A stretch of 64,000 nt of DNA from Tretioscincus oriximinensis (Eukaryota > Chordata > Lepidosauria > Squamata > Gymnophthalmidae), in NCBI GenBank assembly GCA_022410635.1, contig JAJVDF010000029.1, forward strand, positions 647,828 through 711,827. The letters are read 5' to 3'. This document shows positions 23,384 to 37,200 of the stretch, piece after piece (the first letter of the stretch is position 1; each line of letters opens with the position of its first letter). The notes beneath the pieces were generated by a model that was not told the DNA's origin, did not search any database, and worked only from the letters and a program-made list of their open reading frames with translations. A program made the translations under genes and the position numbers.

Positions 23384-23735
23384 TTAGCATTCTGTGTCAC
23401 ACAGAGGCCCACCAGATGCACCTGGGCAGCCTGAACAGAGGAAAGAAAATATGCACCTGTTCATGACTCCCTGCAAATGGTATTACAGGAGTCCTGCCTG
23501 TTGCTCCATCCTGGAGCCAACATCCAGACATCCATCCTAGTACCCATTTATACTCTTGGTGTCCATAAACTAATGCTATCATGAAGCTATCTAAGCTGTT
23601 AGCTACTACTACCGCTTCAAGAAGTAAATTTCACAGACTGATGACCCTCTGGGTGAAAAAATACTTTCTTTGTCTGTTCTCACTTTTCTGCCCTTTAGTT
23701 TCAAGGAGTGCCCTCTGGTCCTAATGTTGAAAATG
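23384..23735 (-). repeat. CR1-type LINE 3' portion
   Basis: Reverse complement of the CR1 tail: AGAGGCCCACCAGATGCACC, then CCATCCTAGTACCCATTTAT, and on to GGGTGAAAAAATACTTTCTT. Covers about 350 bp of the 3' coding end and tail. Confidence 0.75.
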
Positions 23736-23754
23736 CACCTCTTTGGCCTGGCCT

Positions 23755-23865
23755 TTGGGGTTGTTTTTAATATGCTGTGTTTTTATTGTTAACCGCCCTG
23801 AGACCTTTGGGTATAGGGAGGTATAAAAATGTAAATAAGTAAATAATAATAAATAAATTATTTTT
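23755..23865 (+). repeat. L2-like LINE 3' end
   Basis: Clear copy: ACCGCCCTGAGACCTTTGGG, then TATAGGGAGGTATAAAAATG and a TAAATAA-type tail. Confidence 0.6.
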
Positions 23866-25038
23866 GTCAGCCTATACGCAGAATTATTCTTGCGCTTTTT
23901 ACACTTCAAGTGATAAGTTTTCTTTTATAAAGCAATTTCCATTGTATTCATTATGTGCCCTTAGCATCATTGAAAACTTCTGGCATGAAAATAGATGGCA
24001 CTGTTTCTTTCTTTATGTCAATGAATCTCACTGGTTGGTAGCTAACTGAGCTAACAATTAACCTTTTGCCTGCTTCCCATGCATCCTTCACAATGACTTG
24101 AAAAGGCGGTTGAGAGTTAGGAAGCTGCAATGATGAAATTATCCTGAAATCCGTGGGCTCCACATGTAAGAAATAATGCAGCCCCAAAACTTGTTGATGA
24201 ACATGTTCAGCTGAAGATCTGGGTTGGAAGTGATTTGTAATGAAGAACTAGGACAAATAGCAACACAAAATTACTATTTGGAAGCGCTCAATACTATTGT
24301 AACTTTGGAAAATCCTCAACAGCTATGAACAATTGCTATATAGTTGTCTAGGACGGCCTCAGCTATACCTCAGTTTGAATTCAACCTTGATACTGAATTC
24401 AAACAGAGATAATCCATCACCAAGTAAAGAGTTGACTTTTCTGTGGATTATTTAACCCCAAACCAGACTTTCTGAATTCAATAAAATGGAAGGAAAATTC
24501 CTTGTCAGTTTGCTTATGGCTTCTTTCACTATGAAAGTGGTTTGAAGGTATTAAAACTTATATGTAGCTGGGTCCACAGCTGGGTTCACGGTTATAGTAA
24601 TGTGCTGAGCATCACCTCACTTACTACTATTAACAAACTACAAAAACCTGTGGCTACCAATTAGTCAGTCATTAATATTCTACTGTATCTTTTTTAGTAA
24701 TGTGAAAATATTCAGTTATGAGAATAACTGAAAAACAGTGTTCTTGCTCACTGTTACTTAAAACCTTTGAATTATCTTTAAAAGAGGATCTGCAGCAGAC
24801 AAGTGATTGTTTACTATGTGGTGCTCCCAGCTAAAGGGAAGCTAAAGGGGTGTGTGGAATCTGTTTGCACTAGCCTCATGTTGTCCAGATCTGATGCTCA
24901 TAAAGCTGTTTGAACAGAATCTGAAGCAGTGTGAGCTACAGCGGTGTGATTCTTCTGTGCTTCCTCTCTCGGAGTAGGAACATTAACTCAGTGAATACTA
25001 CACTCACCTGGGTTGGCTCTGCCTCCCCAGCAACAGCA
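23866..25038 (+). other. KCNK16 upstream region
   Basis: No promoter element could be assigned with confidence. A polypyrimidine-AG (CTCTGCCTCCCCAG, AG at 25029-25030) lies 8 bases before the KCNK16 start codon. A non-coding 5' exon may therefore splice in just ahead of the ATG. Confidence 0.4.
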
Positions 25039-25251
25039 ATGCCCCACCTCACTGTGTGCAATCGGCAGCTCAATTGGACTCTGACTCTAATCCTGGGGTA
25101 CCTCATTTACCTCCTCCTGGGGGCCACAGTGTTTCAGCTATTGGAAAAGCAAGCAGAAACCAAGACTCGAGACAAGTTTCAACTGGAAAAACTCAAGTTC
25201 TTGCAAAACTACACATGCTTGGATCGGCAAGCCCTTGAACAATTTGTGCAG
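25039..25251 (+). CDS. KCNK16: KCNK16 exon 1
   Basis: Start codon with G at -3. 71 codons, phase 0 donor CAG|GTAAGA. Encodes TM1 ([19 protein letters not shown]) and the first cap helix with the N57 glycosylation sequon. Confidence 0.93.
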
Positions 25252-28200
25252 GTAAGAAATCAAGAGCAAGCTAAGAATCAGTGTTGTGATTACCTAAATT
25301 ATGGGACTTCATCAGACTGGTGGAAAGATGGGTAATGTGGGTAAAGTCCAGGTTAGAGAAGTGTTGGGCATGATTTTACATCTTTCTAACTCCAAGAGTA
25401 TAAGATTGTAGGGAGAATTTGTGGCCTTAAGGGTTGAAAAAAGATTGCGCAAAACAAACAAACAAACAATAACAATATGATGTTGAGAATTACTGGGAGA
25501 TTGGTGTTATGAAAAGGGCTCCATATGCAGCAGCCATTTTTTTGTTCACAACTGATATTTATTCCAGCTACATGGGGGTTATTTTGTTTGATCCATACAA
25601 TTGATGACAAGATGACAAACTTCTTGTCATCATTTACTCAAAATGTTCATGTCTATCGTTAAGTACTCGTTTCATTCAGTTTGCTCCTTTTTAGTCCATT
25701 CTCTCTCTCATACATCTGCAAGACTTCTTTTCTACCTGGAGGCCTCTTTCCACTTCATGTTTTATTGAAATCAGTGACACATTTATCACTCCATGATCTA
25801 TTGCAGATCTTTCCTTATGCTGTAGTTCCATAACATTTGAAAAGTGACGTTTTATTTTTCCTTTTGTCTAATGCTCCCTTTTCAACAAATCCACAATTTT
25901 ACTGTTGTGAAAATTATGTGAAGCATGCTATGTCTGCCATGGTGATATCTGTTTATATATTCAAAGTTCATCAAAGGACTCTGTGAATATGAACTGTATA
26001 TATACGATGTCCATTAAGCCCACAAAATGCAAAAATATTTACCACACATTACATACACAAACCTACCTGTACTCTCTCTAGTACTGCATATCATTCACAA
26101 TCCTTTTAGAAAATGTATAGGGCATGTTTTGAAACCAGCAGGTAATGGTGCCTGAGCCCTTTCGTGTGATAATGTACAAACACAATGATTGCTTCCTGAA
26201 TTGTTACTATTTTTCTTTATACTTGCTCAGCTAGGATGTTGAAGAACTTTTTATTCTTCTGATTACTTTGATCAGGATTCCACATATGTTGGAAGGTGCA
26301 TTCATAGCAATGACTTGATTGGATCTCCATGCCATGATCTATGCTGCTTTAGCCAGAATATGCTGAGGGCCAGTGATGGCTGAACAATAGGGAGTAAGAT
26401 TAGCATCCCTGCAAATTTACTTCATAGACATCCACAGACATGGCTGGAGTGGGGGAGGGATGAGTCCTCTTCGTGTGCGTCAACAAAGCATCAACAATTT
26501 ACTTCTAGAAGAGGTGGTGGTAGCTTACTTTAACACAGGATTAGACATCGATAGCTACCAAGAGGGATCTCTTGATACAGCCTCCAAGGTGGACCAACAA
26601 GTAGTATTCCTGAAGTACCATTTGCAGAGTAAAGAACAGGTGAGGTCTTTTCCTCCTTTTTTTGAGACTGTCCAAGTGCAGTTGGTGGGCCACTGTGTCA
26701 GATAGAATGCTGGACAAGATGGGCTTCTGGCCCAATTCAGCAAGTCTCCTCTTATGATCTTATGCTGACAGATGATTAAAGGGAAGCAGGACAGAAATTC
26801 CTTATTCAATCTTTTCACATTTTGGGCTACCACCACATGCCTTGAGGGCAGAATTAGACTCTGCAAATGCCACATGACTACAGAGATGCTTCCAATTTAA
26901 TTTGATAATGACCAAACCCCTTTCACTAGTAGTCTGGTGTAACTTGTCACCCCCTCAAAGCATTTCCCTACATCTTTTTTTCTGCTTCTCCTTGTTAACA
27001 ATCCTCAATAACAATGCGTTTTCTTTGACTAAGCTGAATAGTGTAATCAATTTAGTAAGAAAATGTGGATAAATAATGTGAGGATACATTCAATATATTC
27101 ATAAACGATCTGGATGCTGAGGTAAATAGTGAAGTACCCAAGTTTGCTAATGACACTAAACTGTTCAGGGTAGTGAAAACGGAAAATGATTGTAAGACCC
27201 TTCAGAGTGATCTACTGAAATTGGGTGAGTGGGTATCAAAGTGGCAAATGCACTTCAACTTAAGCAAGTGCAAGNTNATGCATATTGGGGCAAAGAACCN
27301 NAANTACTCCTACCACCTGATGGGAACCAAGCTTTCTGTGACCAAGCAAGAAAAGGATCTTGGGGTGTTAGTGGAAATTCAATGAAGATGTCAACCCAGT
27401 GTGCAGCAGCAGCAAAAAAAGGCAAATTCCATGTTGGGGATAATTAGGAAAGGAATCAAAAACAATACAGCAAATGTTGTTTTGTCTCTTTATAAATCTG
27501 TGGTGAGGCTCCATTTGGAATACTGTGTTCAGTTCTGGTCACTACATCTCAAGTGGGATATTGTGGAACTAGAGAAGGTTTAGAAAAGGGCAACAAGAAT
27601 GATCAAGGGTCTGGAGCACCTCACTTATGAAGTCAGGCTGCAACGTCTGGGCCTTTTCAGCCTTGAAAGGTTATCTGACTGAAGTGTACAAAATCATGCA
27701 TGGAATGGATAGGGTGAATAGAGAGAAAATGTATTCTTTATCACACAACACTAGGGCCAGAGGGCACTCCTTGAAACTGATAGGCAGAAAAGTGAGAACA
27801 GACAAAGGAAATATTTTTTCACCCAGAGGGTCATCGGCCTGTGGAATTTACTTCCTGAAGAGTTGGTGGTAGCTAACAGCTTGGATAGCTTCAAGACTAG
27901 GATGGACGTCTGGATGCTGCCTCCGGGATGGAGCAACAGGTAGTGCTCCTGAAATGCCATTTGCAGGGAGTCATGAACAGGTGCATATTTTGCTTTCCTC
28001 TGTTTGGACTGCACAGAATGCTGGGCTAGATGGGCTCTGGCCCGATCCAGTATGGCTCTTCTTATGTTCTTATGTACTGACTTCAGAGGGTTAGAGATTT
28101 TTGAAGATGGATAAAACACCACACTTACTCAAAGGTATCCTCTATCACATTTCATATAATACTTTGGTTTTAATTTATTGTGGGTTTTGGTAAAGTTTTT

Positions 28201-31200
28201 TTAAAACCAATGTGAAGTTAAATCTTTTTTCTGTAATTAAATTTTAGCTACATAATGTGCACTACATATACAAGTAATATTGCCTCTTGCATGTATAAGC
28301 CTTGATTTTACAAAGACGAGTTCTTTGTTATTCTCAAATCTCAATCCTTTACCCTCCTCCCTCTCATTTCCTCTTTACATGAATAAAAAAGTCACACAAC
28401 CACCATTATTATTGTTGTTGTTGTTATTCATGAACAAATAAAAGAAAATAAATATCCAGACAACCCAATTATTAATAAATGTCAGTCAAAACAGCTTGAT
28501 ATGGGTATATTCAGACCCTGTATGTTAGGTGCTTTATCTAACCATGAAACAGCATGTTTGTGGCAATGATAGTATTTATTGCATCCTGCACTTTTCACCA
28601 CAATGTTTGGACATTTCTATAGTAGACAGTACTTATAAAGATTCTAGTTTCATTATTTCTAGCACTTGTTCACTGATGGTTTGAACTGGTGTCCTATATT
28701 ACCTTTCATCGGCCTGTGGAATTTACTTCCTGAAGAGGTAGTGGTAGCTAACAGCTTGGATAGTTTCAAGACAGGACTAGACAGGTTTATTGGCACCAAG
28801 GGTATAAATGGATACTAGGATGGATGTCTGGATGTTGCCTCCGGGATGGAGCATCAGGCAGGACTCCTGAAATACCATTTGCAGGGAGTCATAAACAGGA
28901 GCATATTTTGCTTTCCTCTGTTNGGACCCCCCAGGTGCATCTGGTGAATGCTGGACTTGATGGGCTGTGGGCCTGATCCAGTATGGCTCTTCTTATGTTC
29001 TTATGTTCTTATGTAAAGTGCTTTTGTCCATTATTTAAAAATCAAAGTCTGTCATAATTATTTTGTCCAGCAAAGAGGTATTATAGTACTATAGTGACTA
29101 ATANGAAATAGGATAAGCGGCATGTAGATTTCAGAAGTAGACTTGTATATGAAGTTTCGTGTCACATATTCTATTTCTTGTTAGTTTCTAAAGTGCTTCA
29201 AGAAACCCTGGCTGGATTTCTGGACCCAGACTAATACCGCTATTTTGAAATATATTATTGTTTTGTATTTATAATTTTGGCTCACTCCATATAATTTATT
29301 GGAATGTTAACACCAATCCTCTAAAGGTTTTTAAAGGAGTTGATGTTTGGTGCAATCTTAATCATGATTCACAATTCAGCCTTGGTTATACACATGTTTT
29401 TAAGCATCTTCAGTCCTGAAGAGTAGGACTAAGCAGAGAAGCAATCTTTTTTTCTGTTTAACCAAATTTTTCAGGAATGGTTAAAAGCACATGAGTGACC
29501 AGGACCTATGTCTCATTTTGCTGGTTGGTTCTTGTTTAGAAAAAAGTGATGGTTAGCTTTTAGCTACAAGTGGTTAGTGATAAATATAGCAAACCCACAG
29601 GACTAGAAGTAATCTGTTTGCTCATTCATTTATTACCTTTTTACATTACTAATGGCTTTTTTTTCTTTCAAAATAAATTGTCCTGATATTATTAATATCT
29701 ATATGTAATTTTCCATTACTTGCTCCTCATATAGTTATAACACATTCTTCCTTCCNTGGTCTTTTTCAGGTTTATGTGAAATGACTGAGAGATATTTAGC
29801 TTCATTTAATTTAATGATAAGTCATAAGACCACATCAAAAAATGTTTATAAATGTCTGGTGATAAAAGGAGATAAACATCTAATCATATCAAATCTAATC
29901 TCATGGTTTAAATGTATTTAAAATCAGGTTCTGCAGAAATTAGTCATCCTTGTGGTCTTTCTACATAGCCCAGAAAATCAGCAGAGATTCTGAATNCGTG
30001 ATGGACCCATATCTGGTTGTCTTTCAGTTCGATTTCACATTCCTACATGAAACCAGGGGGCTGATAGGCTAGTCACAGTCCCTTAAAGCACTCTCAGCCT
30101 CACCTACTTCACAAAATGTCTGTGGTGAATGAAAGAACAGAAGGTTATTTAAGCCACTTTGAATCCCAATTGAGAAAACTGTGGTATAAAAACCAGCTCT
30201 TCCTCATCTTCTTCTTCAGGATGAACTTTACTTCAAGTGGTGGATTTGTTCAATCTTAGAGCAGTATATGAACCTAGTATTTATTTACTTATACTCATAC
30301 CCCACCATATACCCGAAGGTCTATAATACATCCTTCGTCATTTCAATCAAGAATAGAAAAAGCAGCAACAGATTTTAAAAGAACATTTATTATCATCATC
30401 ATTTAAAATTCAGTTGCCCCATGCAAAATAGAAAAAATAACCGAAACATGGAATATTATTCTGCTTTGNTTATATGTGCATTTGTGTATATATCAGATTC
30501 CATAAAGACTCTGTTTTTCTAATGTAATTGAGTGAACATTCTGACTATGAAACTCTAAATCTAAATGCCACATCATAGGAAATGACAGCAATTAAAGCAG
30601 TCTTTTTTGCCCCTTGAATTAAGTCCACCCATGAAAAGAAAGCTATGTTTTAATTACTGAAATGTTTAAAATAATTTTGAATCATTTAGTTGAGAATCCA
30701 TTTTAAACCACTGATTTCATGTTGAATGTAATAGGTATTTTGGCATCTTTACATTTTTAAAGAATGGCTCTAATAAGTTTCTTTTTGAAGACATGAGTTA
30801 AATTTAAATATTTGTGGATGGGCTTTTGTTCTTGAAATCAAAAAGAAGGGATATTATGAACATATTAGATTTGACAAAAGCTACCATGGAAATGTGGCTT
30901 AAATAGCGGAACAAAATATGGTATGATATAAAACCCTATTAATGGAACTAATGCTATAATAGATTGGCTATAATAGATATTTAGGATATTATGAAACTGT
31001 TGGATTATGAAATAAAAATTATCATGGATTGGTACAATAGGAATTGAGATCCATTGCATTTTCAGATCTGAGAATTGGCTTTATGAGCTGGTCATCAGTC
31101 TGACAATACTTTGGACCAGTTAATAATAGTGTAAATAGCCTAAAGAGAGAGAACAGGATTTCAGGAAGCCTATATATACTGCTCAAAACAATTAAGGGAA

Positions 31201-34200
31201 CACTTTAACATAACATATGTTAAAGTGTTCCCTTAATTGTTTTGAGCAGTATAGATTACTAATAAGGGTAAAAGATGAAATAGTTAATAGTTTTTTTAAA
31301 AAATTGAACAGTGATTGGGATGTATCAACCCAAGATATAAAAGATATGAAAACACAGCAAACCCAAAAATTATGATTAAAGTTTATACATAGATGGAATA
31401 CTGTCCCATATGATAAGAGGGGTCAGGCCCTTTTGTTAGACTTGTGAAGTCAGTTTGGTGTAATGGTTAGAGCGTTGAACTCTTAACTGGTAGTTTCCTG
31501 AATTGATTTCACACCTATTCCATGAAGCCTGCTGGGTGACCTTGGGCCTTTAGAATTTTAGAACTCTCTCAGCCCCACCTACTTCACAGGGAGTCTGTTG
31601 AGAAGAAAGCAACAAAAACTATGCGAGTCCACCTTTGGTAAAAGGAGCATTATAAATAAACATTATCATCATCATGTAACAATGTCCCCATCTATGGTGG
31701 AAACCATTATCTCTAATCAGCTCTAGACAGCTCAAGAATGTATAATACTAAATAGTGAACATTGTAATGTTACTGATGAAGAATCTTACCTGCCAAAACA
31801 ACATCTCTTGGTAGTCCTCTTAATGATGGAAGCAATTTGGCATAAATTTGGAATTTGAGCAGAAAAGGGAAAAAGAAACAAAATATTGGTTTATAAAACA
31901 ATGACTGGAAGATTAATCATTCAAATGAAGTTGGGAAAATTACTGTCGATGGACANGAACCTGGGCTTAAAAGATTCATTATACTGAAATATTAGATTAT
32001 TGCAGCAAAAATTGATACGATTACTTACCTGTAGTCAACTGGAGAAGAAGTGGCTGAAGGGCAGGAAGGGGTGAATAAAGGTACAAGATTTATTGTTTAA
32101 GATAGCACTTCTGCAAAGGATTGTGTTTTGTGCATGATAAATGCTGTAAAATGCAATAAAAACGTTCAGTTAAGGTAGCATTTGTAAAATTGTTGCTAAT
32201 GAAAAGTGGGAAGGAGAGAAACAAGCAAAGATTTGGCCAGGCATCAAGGGATTTCCACCAGATTTATCTAGGAAAAGCACTAGAGGGCGCCAACATTTCA
32301 GCTACAGAGAAACAATATTAATTTTCATAATATGCCTAATATTAGTGGTTCTCAATGAATTAGAATATCATGGAAATGTTAATTTATTTCTGTAATTCAA
32401 TTCGAATAGTGAAACTCTTATATAGCTTAATTACATACAGAATGGTCTATTTCTTTTAACGCTGATGATTATGGCTTACAAATTATGAAAACCCAAAAGT
32501 CAGTATCTCAGAAAATTAAAATATTGTCAGAAGTTCAATCTTGTAGACACGAGAAGCCACATAAACAATAAATGGGAATTACAATTAAATGAAATGCATG
32601 GCAAATCTCTGCTGACCATCCCACCTGAAAGAAATATAAGAAGAAACTGGTTACTGCCACTATCATCAGCATTTATTGCATGGAAAGCAAATAGTAAAGT
32701 TTTGGCAANGCAGTGCTTCAATTTATGCAGCAAATAATATAGGTGATGGGAATTTAAAATCTTATCTAGATATATTATATAAGAATGGGTACCGTAGGAT
32801 ATGAGATTTAATGTGTCATAATCTGGATCAAATAAACGCCAGCATAGGCTTAAATGCCAACAGATTTTGGCTTCAAAAAAATGCGCTTTATTTGTATATC
32901 AATAACAATGATATCAAAAATATTTTTAAAGAAACATCAGATTTAGAGACAGTAATAAATAAAAAATTGCAAGGCACGGGAAAATTAGTGAATAACATTT
33001 ATAAGTTAATTATTAAAAATCAATATAATTATCGTTTTTTGCGAGACTTTTGGACAAATGAACTTGGAATATCACAACACAATTGGGATCAATGGGTTAA
33101 ATTATGGCAAGTGGTGAATGACAATCGAATTCGGGAAACTGAATTAAAGCTCATATCCCATTGGTATCGAATCCCGGCCCAACTAACGCATTTTACTAAT
33201 ACGTCTTCACAATGCTGGCATGTGCTTAATGTCAGAGGCGATTATTCACATATGTGGATCTCTTGTCTTAAACTGATTCAATTTCAACAATTAATCGCCT
33301 CTAAAATACAGGAAATCTCAAATGTAAATGTTCAAATGAACCCGATATTGTGGATTTTTGGTGATATACAATGGTCTGACCAGTCGACAGAAACACATTG
33401 TTTTATTAATTATGCAATCTACGCTGCAACCTAGTAGTTGCGAAAGGGTGGAAAGATTTTTTCACATGGAATTTATCAGAATGGTTTTCTTATTTATTAA
33501 ATTTCATGAAGTTTGATTTGTTATATGAGAAAAGAGCGAAACATATTGGACATCATGTACATCTTTCTTAGACAATCAAATGGAAGGTGCTCATTACCTA
33601 TGCTCTATCTACGCATAATCTACATTTATTTGACTCAATAATGTCCTTTATAGAGTTAAGATTGTTTTCATAATTATATATATCTTTCTTGTATCCCCAG
33701 GGATGCGGGTGGAGGGTGGGGGGTTGTTTTGTTTGTTATCTTGTATATTGTTGTGTATGTTATCTTGTGTATGGTTTTGTTATTATAAATAAAACCTTAA
33801 AAAAATATTGTAGACTCATGGTGTTATACGCTAATCAAAGGGGAAAATGCTGCATAAAAATATATTTTAGAAAAGATACTGTTAAATGGAAAGGATGCAA
33901 ATCAGACTTATGATACAGGTATGTTTTACTATTGTACTTTACAATCTTCTTCTAGTCAACAACTGTTTTCNCTCTGACCTCTGACCTATAAATGCTTTTA
34001 CTCAGGTCATTATGGAAGCCTGGGAGAAAGGAGTAAATCCTGAAGGAAATTCAACCAACCCAAGCAACTGGGACTTCAGCAACAGCTTCTTTTTTGCTGG
34101 AACTGTTGTCACCACCATAGGTAAGGTGAGCTTTCCTCTCTGTTTCTTGGAAAATCTTTCCTCTTTGGTCTTTGCCAGTTTTTCCTGTAAAGAGTTGAAT

Positions 34201-37200
34201 CATACATGATGTACAAGTCTAAGCAATCCTGGGAAACTTGCTTCAGAAGGGTCTCATGTTGAGAGGTGTACTTAAAATGCCATCTTTGTAACCAACACCC
34301 ATATTTATGTGTACCTGTTTCATGACTAATTGTCTGATCCTGCAAGATAAATTTTTGAATACTTAGTTTTTTATCCATAGTGCTATTTTTTGTTTTTGTT
34401 TTTGATATTCTTATGGTGAAGTGCTTTGCTAGTACTAATTATTTCAGGGGTACATTTACAGAAGGTACCCATTCTCCAAGGAGCACCTACTTGCCAAAAT
34501 ATTACAAAAGACTTTGCATCAGACAGTTTTTGCTTTTAAAAAAGCTATTATCTTCAGGAGTTTCCATCCAATCTAGCCCAAACTGGGAGTTGCTTCAATA
34601 ATTATTATTGGGAAAATGATAAGTGATATTTTTACTTTCTCTTTGTTCCTTGAATCCAAATTAATTCTGTTTACATATCGGATCACTTTCTAGGATACAG
34701 CTAAGGATTGACCCGGACATGAATTCAAACTTTCTTACAACTCACATACTTGACTTTTATTTAAAAAATTGGCAAAATGGAAGCATCTATTAGTTTGGGG
34801 GTAAATCTTTATGAAGTGAACCAAGATCTAAAACTCTAACTCTCAAATTTCACAACATTTAGCTAGTATTAAACTGCTATGGATTTTCTATTTATCTCTA
34901 ACTGTAACTCCAAATTAACTAGTGTAGGTATTGAGGCTTATTTCTGTGCAGGTGTATCTAGCAGTTAATAGAAATTCCCTCGCTTTGCCTCCACAACTAC
35001 TTCCATTATAAAGAAGTTTTATATCTCCCAGTGTAGCTTATTCATAGGGACAAAACAAAGTTTATCTTCATTTAAAGGTTGTATTTTTCTTCTGCTTGTT
35101 TCTTTTAGGTTATGGAAATCTGGCTCCTAGCACAGTACCTGGGCAAGTCTTTTGCGTTTTTTATGCCTTGTTTGGAGTGCCCCTTAACCTGGCATTTCTA
35201 AATCAGTTGGGGAAAGGCCTTAGTGCTCATCTGATCAACCTGGAGAGATGGGTTCACAAGCCAGGCCGAGCCAAGGTATGATTTGTCTATTTTTTTATTG
35301 TTACAGTTTCATGATACTTACTCCAGGTCATATGGCTATTGCTTCTGATAATCAGAAGTGACAAAGTATAAGAGTCTATTTAGCAACAAAACCAGAAAAT
35401 TCTTTACTATGAATTAGGGGTTGACAAAAGGTACTGTACCCATAATCCACTACCGANTCCTATTCAATATGTTAACCTTAACTTACAAGGCTTTGAATGA
35501 TTTGGAGGCCCCAAACTATTTGAAGTGATGCTTTCTCCCATATTTATTTATTTATTTATATTATACCCCATCCTATACTTGAAGGTCTCAGTATAGCCAA
35601 CAGTAAAAACAACAGAACAAAATTAACATATTTAAACAGTAGCAAACAAGGGAAAAAAACAGCATTTCTTCAACCAAAGGCAATGTTGATCTTCAGAGAT
35701 CATCTAGAAGAGTACGATGATGATGACGGATGCTCCTCGACCTGCCCAAACCTTAAGATCTACAGTGGAGGTCCTCCTGGTTGTATCACCCCTCTTAGCA
35801 GCTAAAGGAAGGGAACTTGTTGTAGGGCCTCCTTGATGGTTGCGCCCAAACTATGGAATAGTCTCCCCTCTGAGATGCATCAATCATTATTTCTATAGTC
35901 ATTCAGAAAATCTTAGGAGACCTAACTCTTTAATCGGGCCCTTTAATGGTTTTCTCTTCCTCACTTTCAGGTATTGTTTTCAAATGTCAGTTTTGTATTT
36001 CTGCTTTTATTGTCGTCCCTTTGGGTATAAGGTGATATATAAATGTAAATATATAAATAATCAAGTAATGAAGCTAGGGGGANGGTTTTTCTTTGTGCTG
36101 CCCTATAGAACAGCAAACAACACCACAAGGTTAAGGGACAAGGGACAAGCAGCTAGAAACAAGGGAGCTTTCTAATCCCCATTCAAGCCCTGTGTCTATG
36201 ACTGGCACTGGATAGCAAAATCCGCTGCCACCATGAACATGGAAATCATGAGTACGTAATTCCCAGCTAGCATGTACTTATTTGAAGTGTGATTAAATAA
36301 GATAATTTTAGGTGAAGTAAAAATTGGTTCTTTCCGAACTGGGCCTTACTATGGGATGTATCTCAACATAGGGGTCTACCATAACCAGCATTAGCATGCA
36401 AATAACAAGCCCCTGTTCTGAGATCTACAGAATCTCAGAATAAGGTACAGTGTGAAAAGGATCAAAATTAGCCCATGGTCTGTAGAAGTTTGCCCTTATC
36501 AATCTTGCAAATGCATTCCTGGGAATATGCCCTTCTGAACTCAATGGGACTTACTTATGAGTCAGTTGCGCATGTAAAGTTGCTGTTAATCTTCCCATGG
36601 CCTTATATTTTGAAATTTTGGAACAAGGATACAAGGATGATAATTTAAACAAAACAATTTTAAATACCATAAATATGATTCACATTATATCATAAGCCCT
36701 GTACTAGCACAGTATCTAAACCTGTTCAAAAACTTTTTCCATTTGTACTGGACTGACAATTCTGTTATCTAGGCCCATCCAAGGATTTTCCTGTCCAAAA
36801 TAGACAACTCAGATTGTTACAGGTCTGAGTTCATTTTCAATCTTTCATCCTTGTTTGTTTATGTGGGGATATATTTGTTTGTTGCAATATGGGGGTATGG
36901 ACTTGGGCAGGGAAATAAATCNCTTCCATCCAGTCCTGTTCATTGCTCTGGCTGTTGATAAAGTGTGATGAATGGGGGGAAAGATGGGCTGATGAAATAA
37001 GCTTATGGGAAAGTTGCCCACTGGTTTAATCTTCTTTCATGTATGGACAACACCTACTCCTATGGTTCTCCAGAGCACAACTGTCTACCATAAGTACCAC
37101 ATTTTGTGAACCAGATGAGTCTAGTAATTGGAACACCAATAAACTGCTACTTTTTCCCTACCTGTTCTCAGATCATCCAAATGTTGACAATGGGATTATT

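Larger units (their letters stand above)
30790..32170 (+). mobile_element. Degenerate L1-like LINE 3' part, interrupted by two insertions
   Basis: A-rich + strand with frameshifted L1 ORF2 C-terminal-like peptides, and an L1-type 3' end near 32150 (AATGCAATAAAAACG). The element is interrupted by a palindromic miniature (31177-31251) and a SINE (31444-31676), so it is the oldest of the three. Confidence 0.4.

Noticed and set aside
24931..25038. In-frame upstream ATG that would lengthen KCNK16 by 36 residues
   Set aside because: The extension has no match to the family N terminus, contains a likely splice acceptor, and the ATG at 25039 aligns with the human start.
27173..27385. Possible host gene from a 70-codon frame
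   Set aside because: It is the reverse-transcriptase C-terminal part of a CR1 LINE with its catalytic motif decayed.
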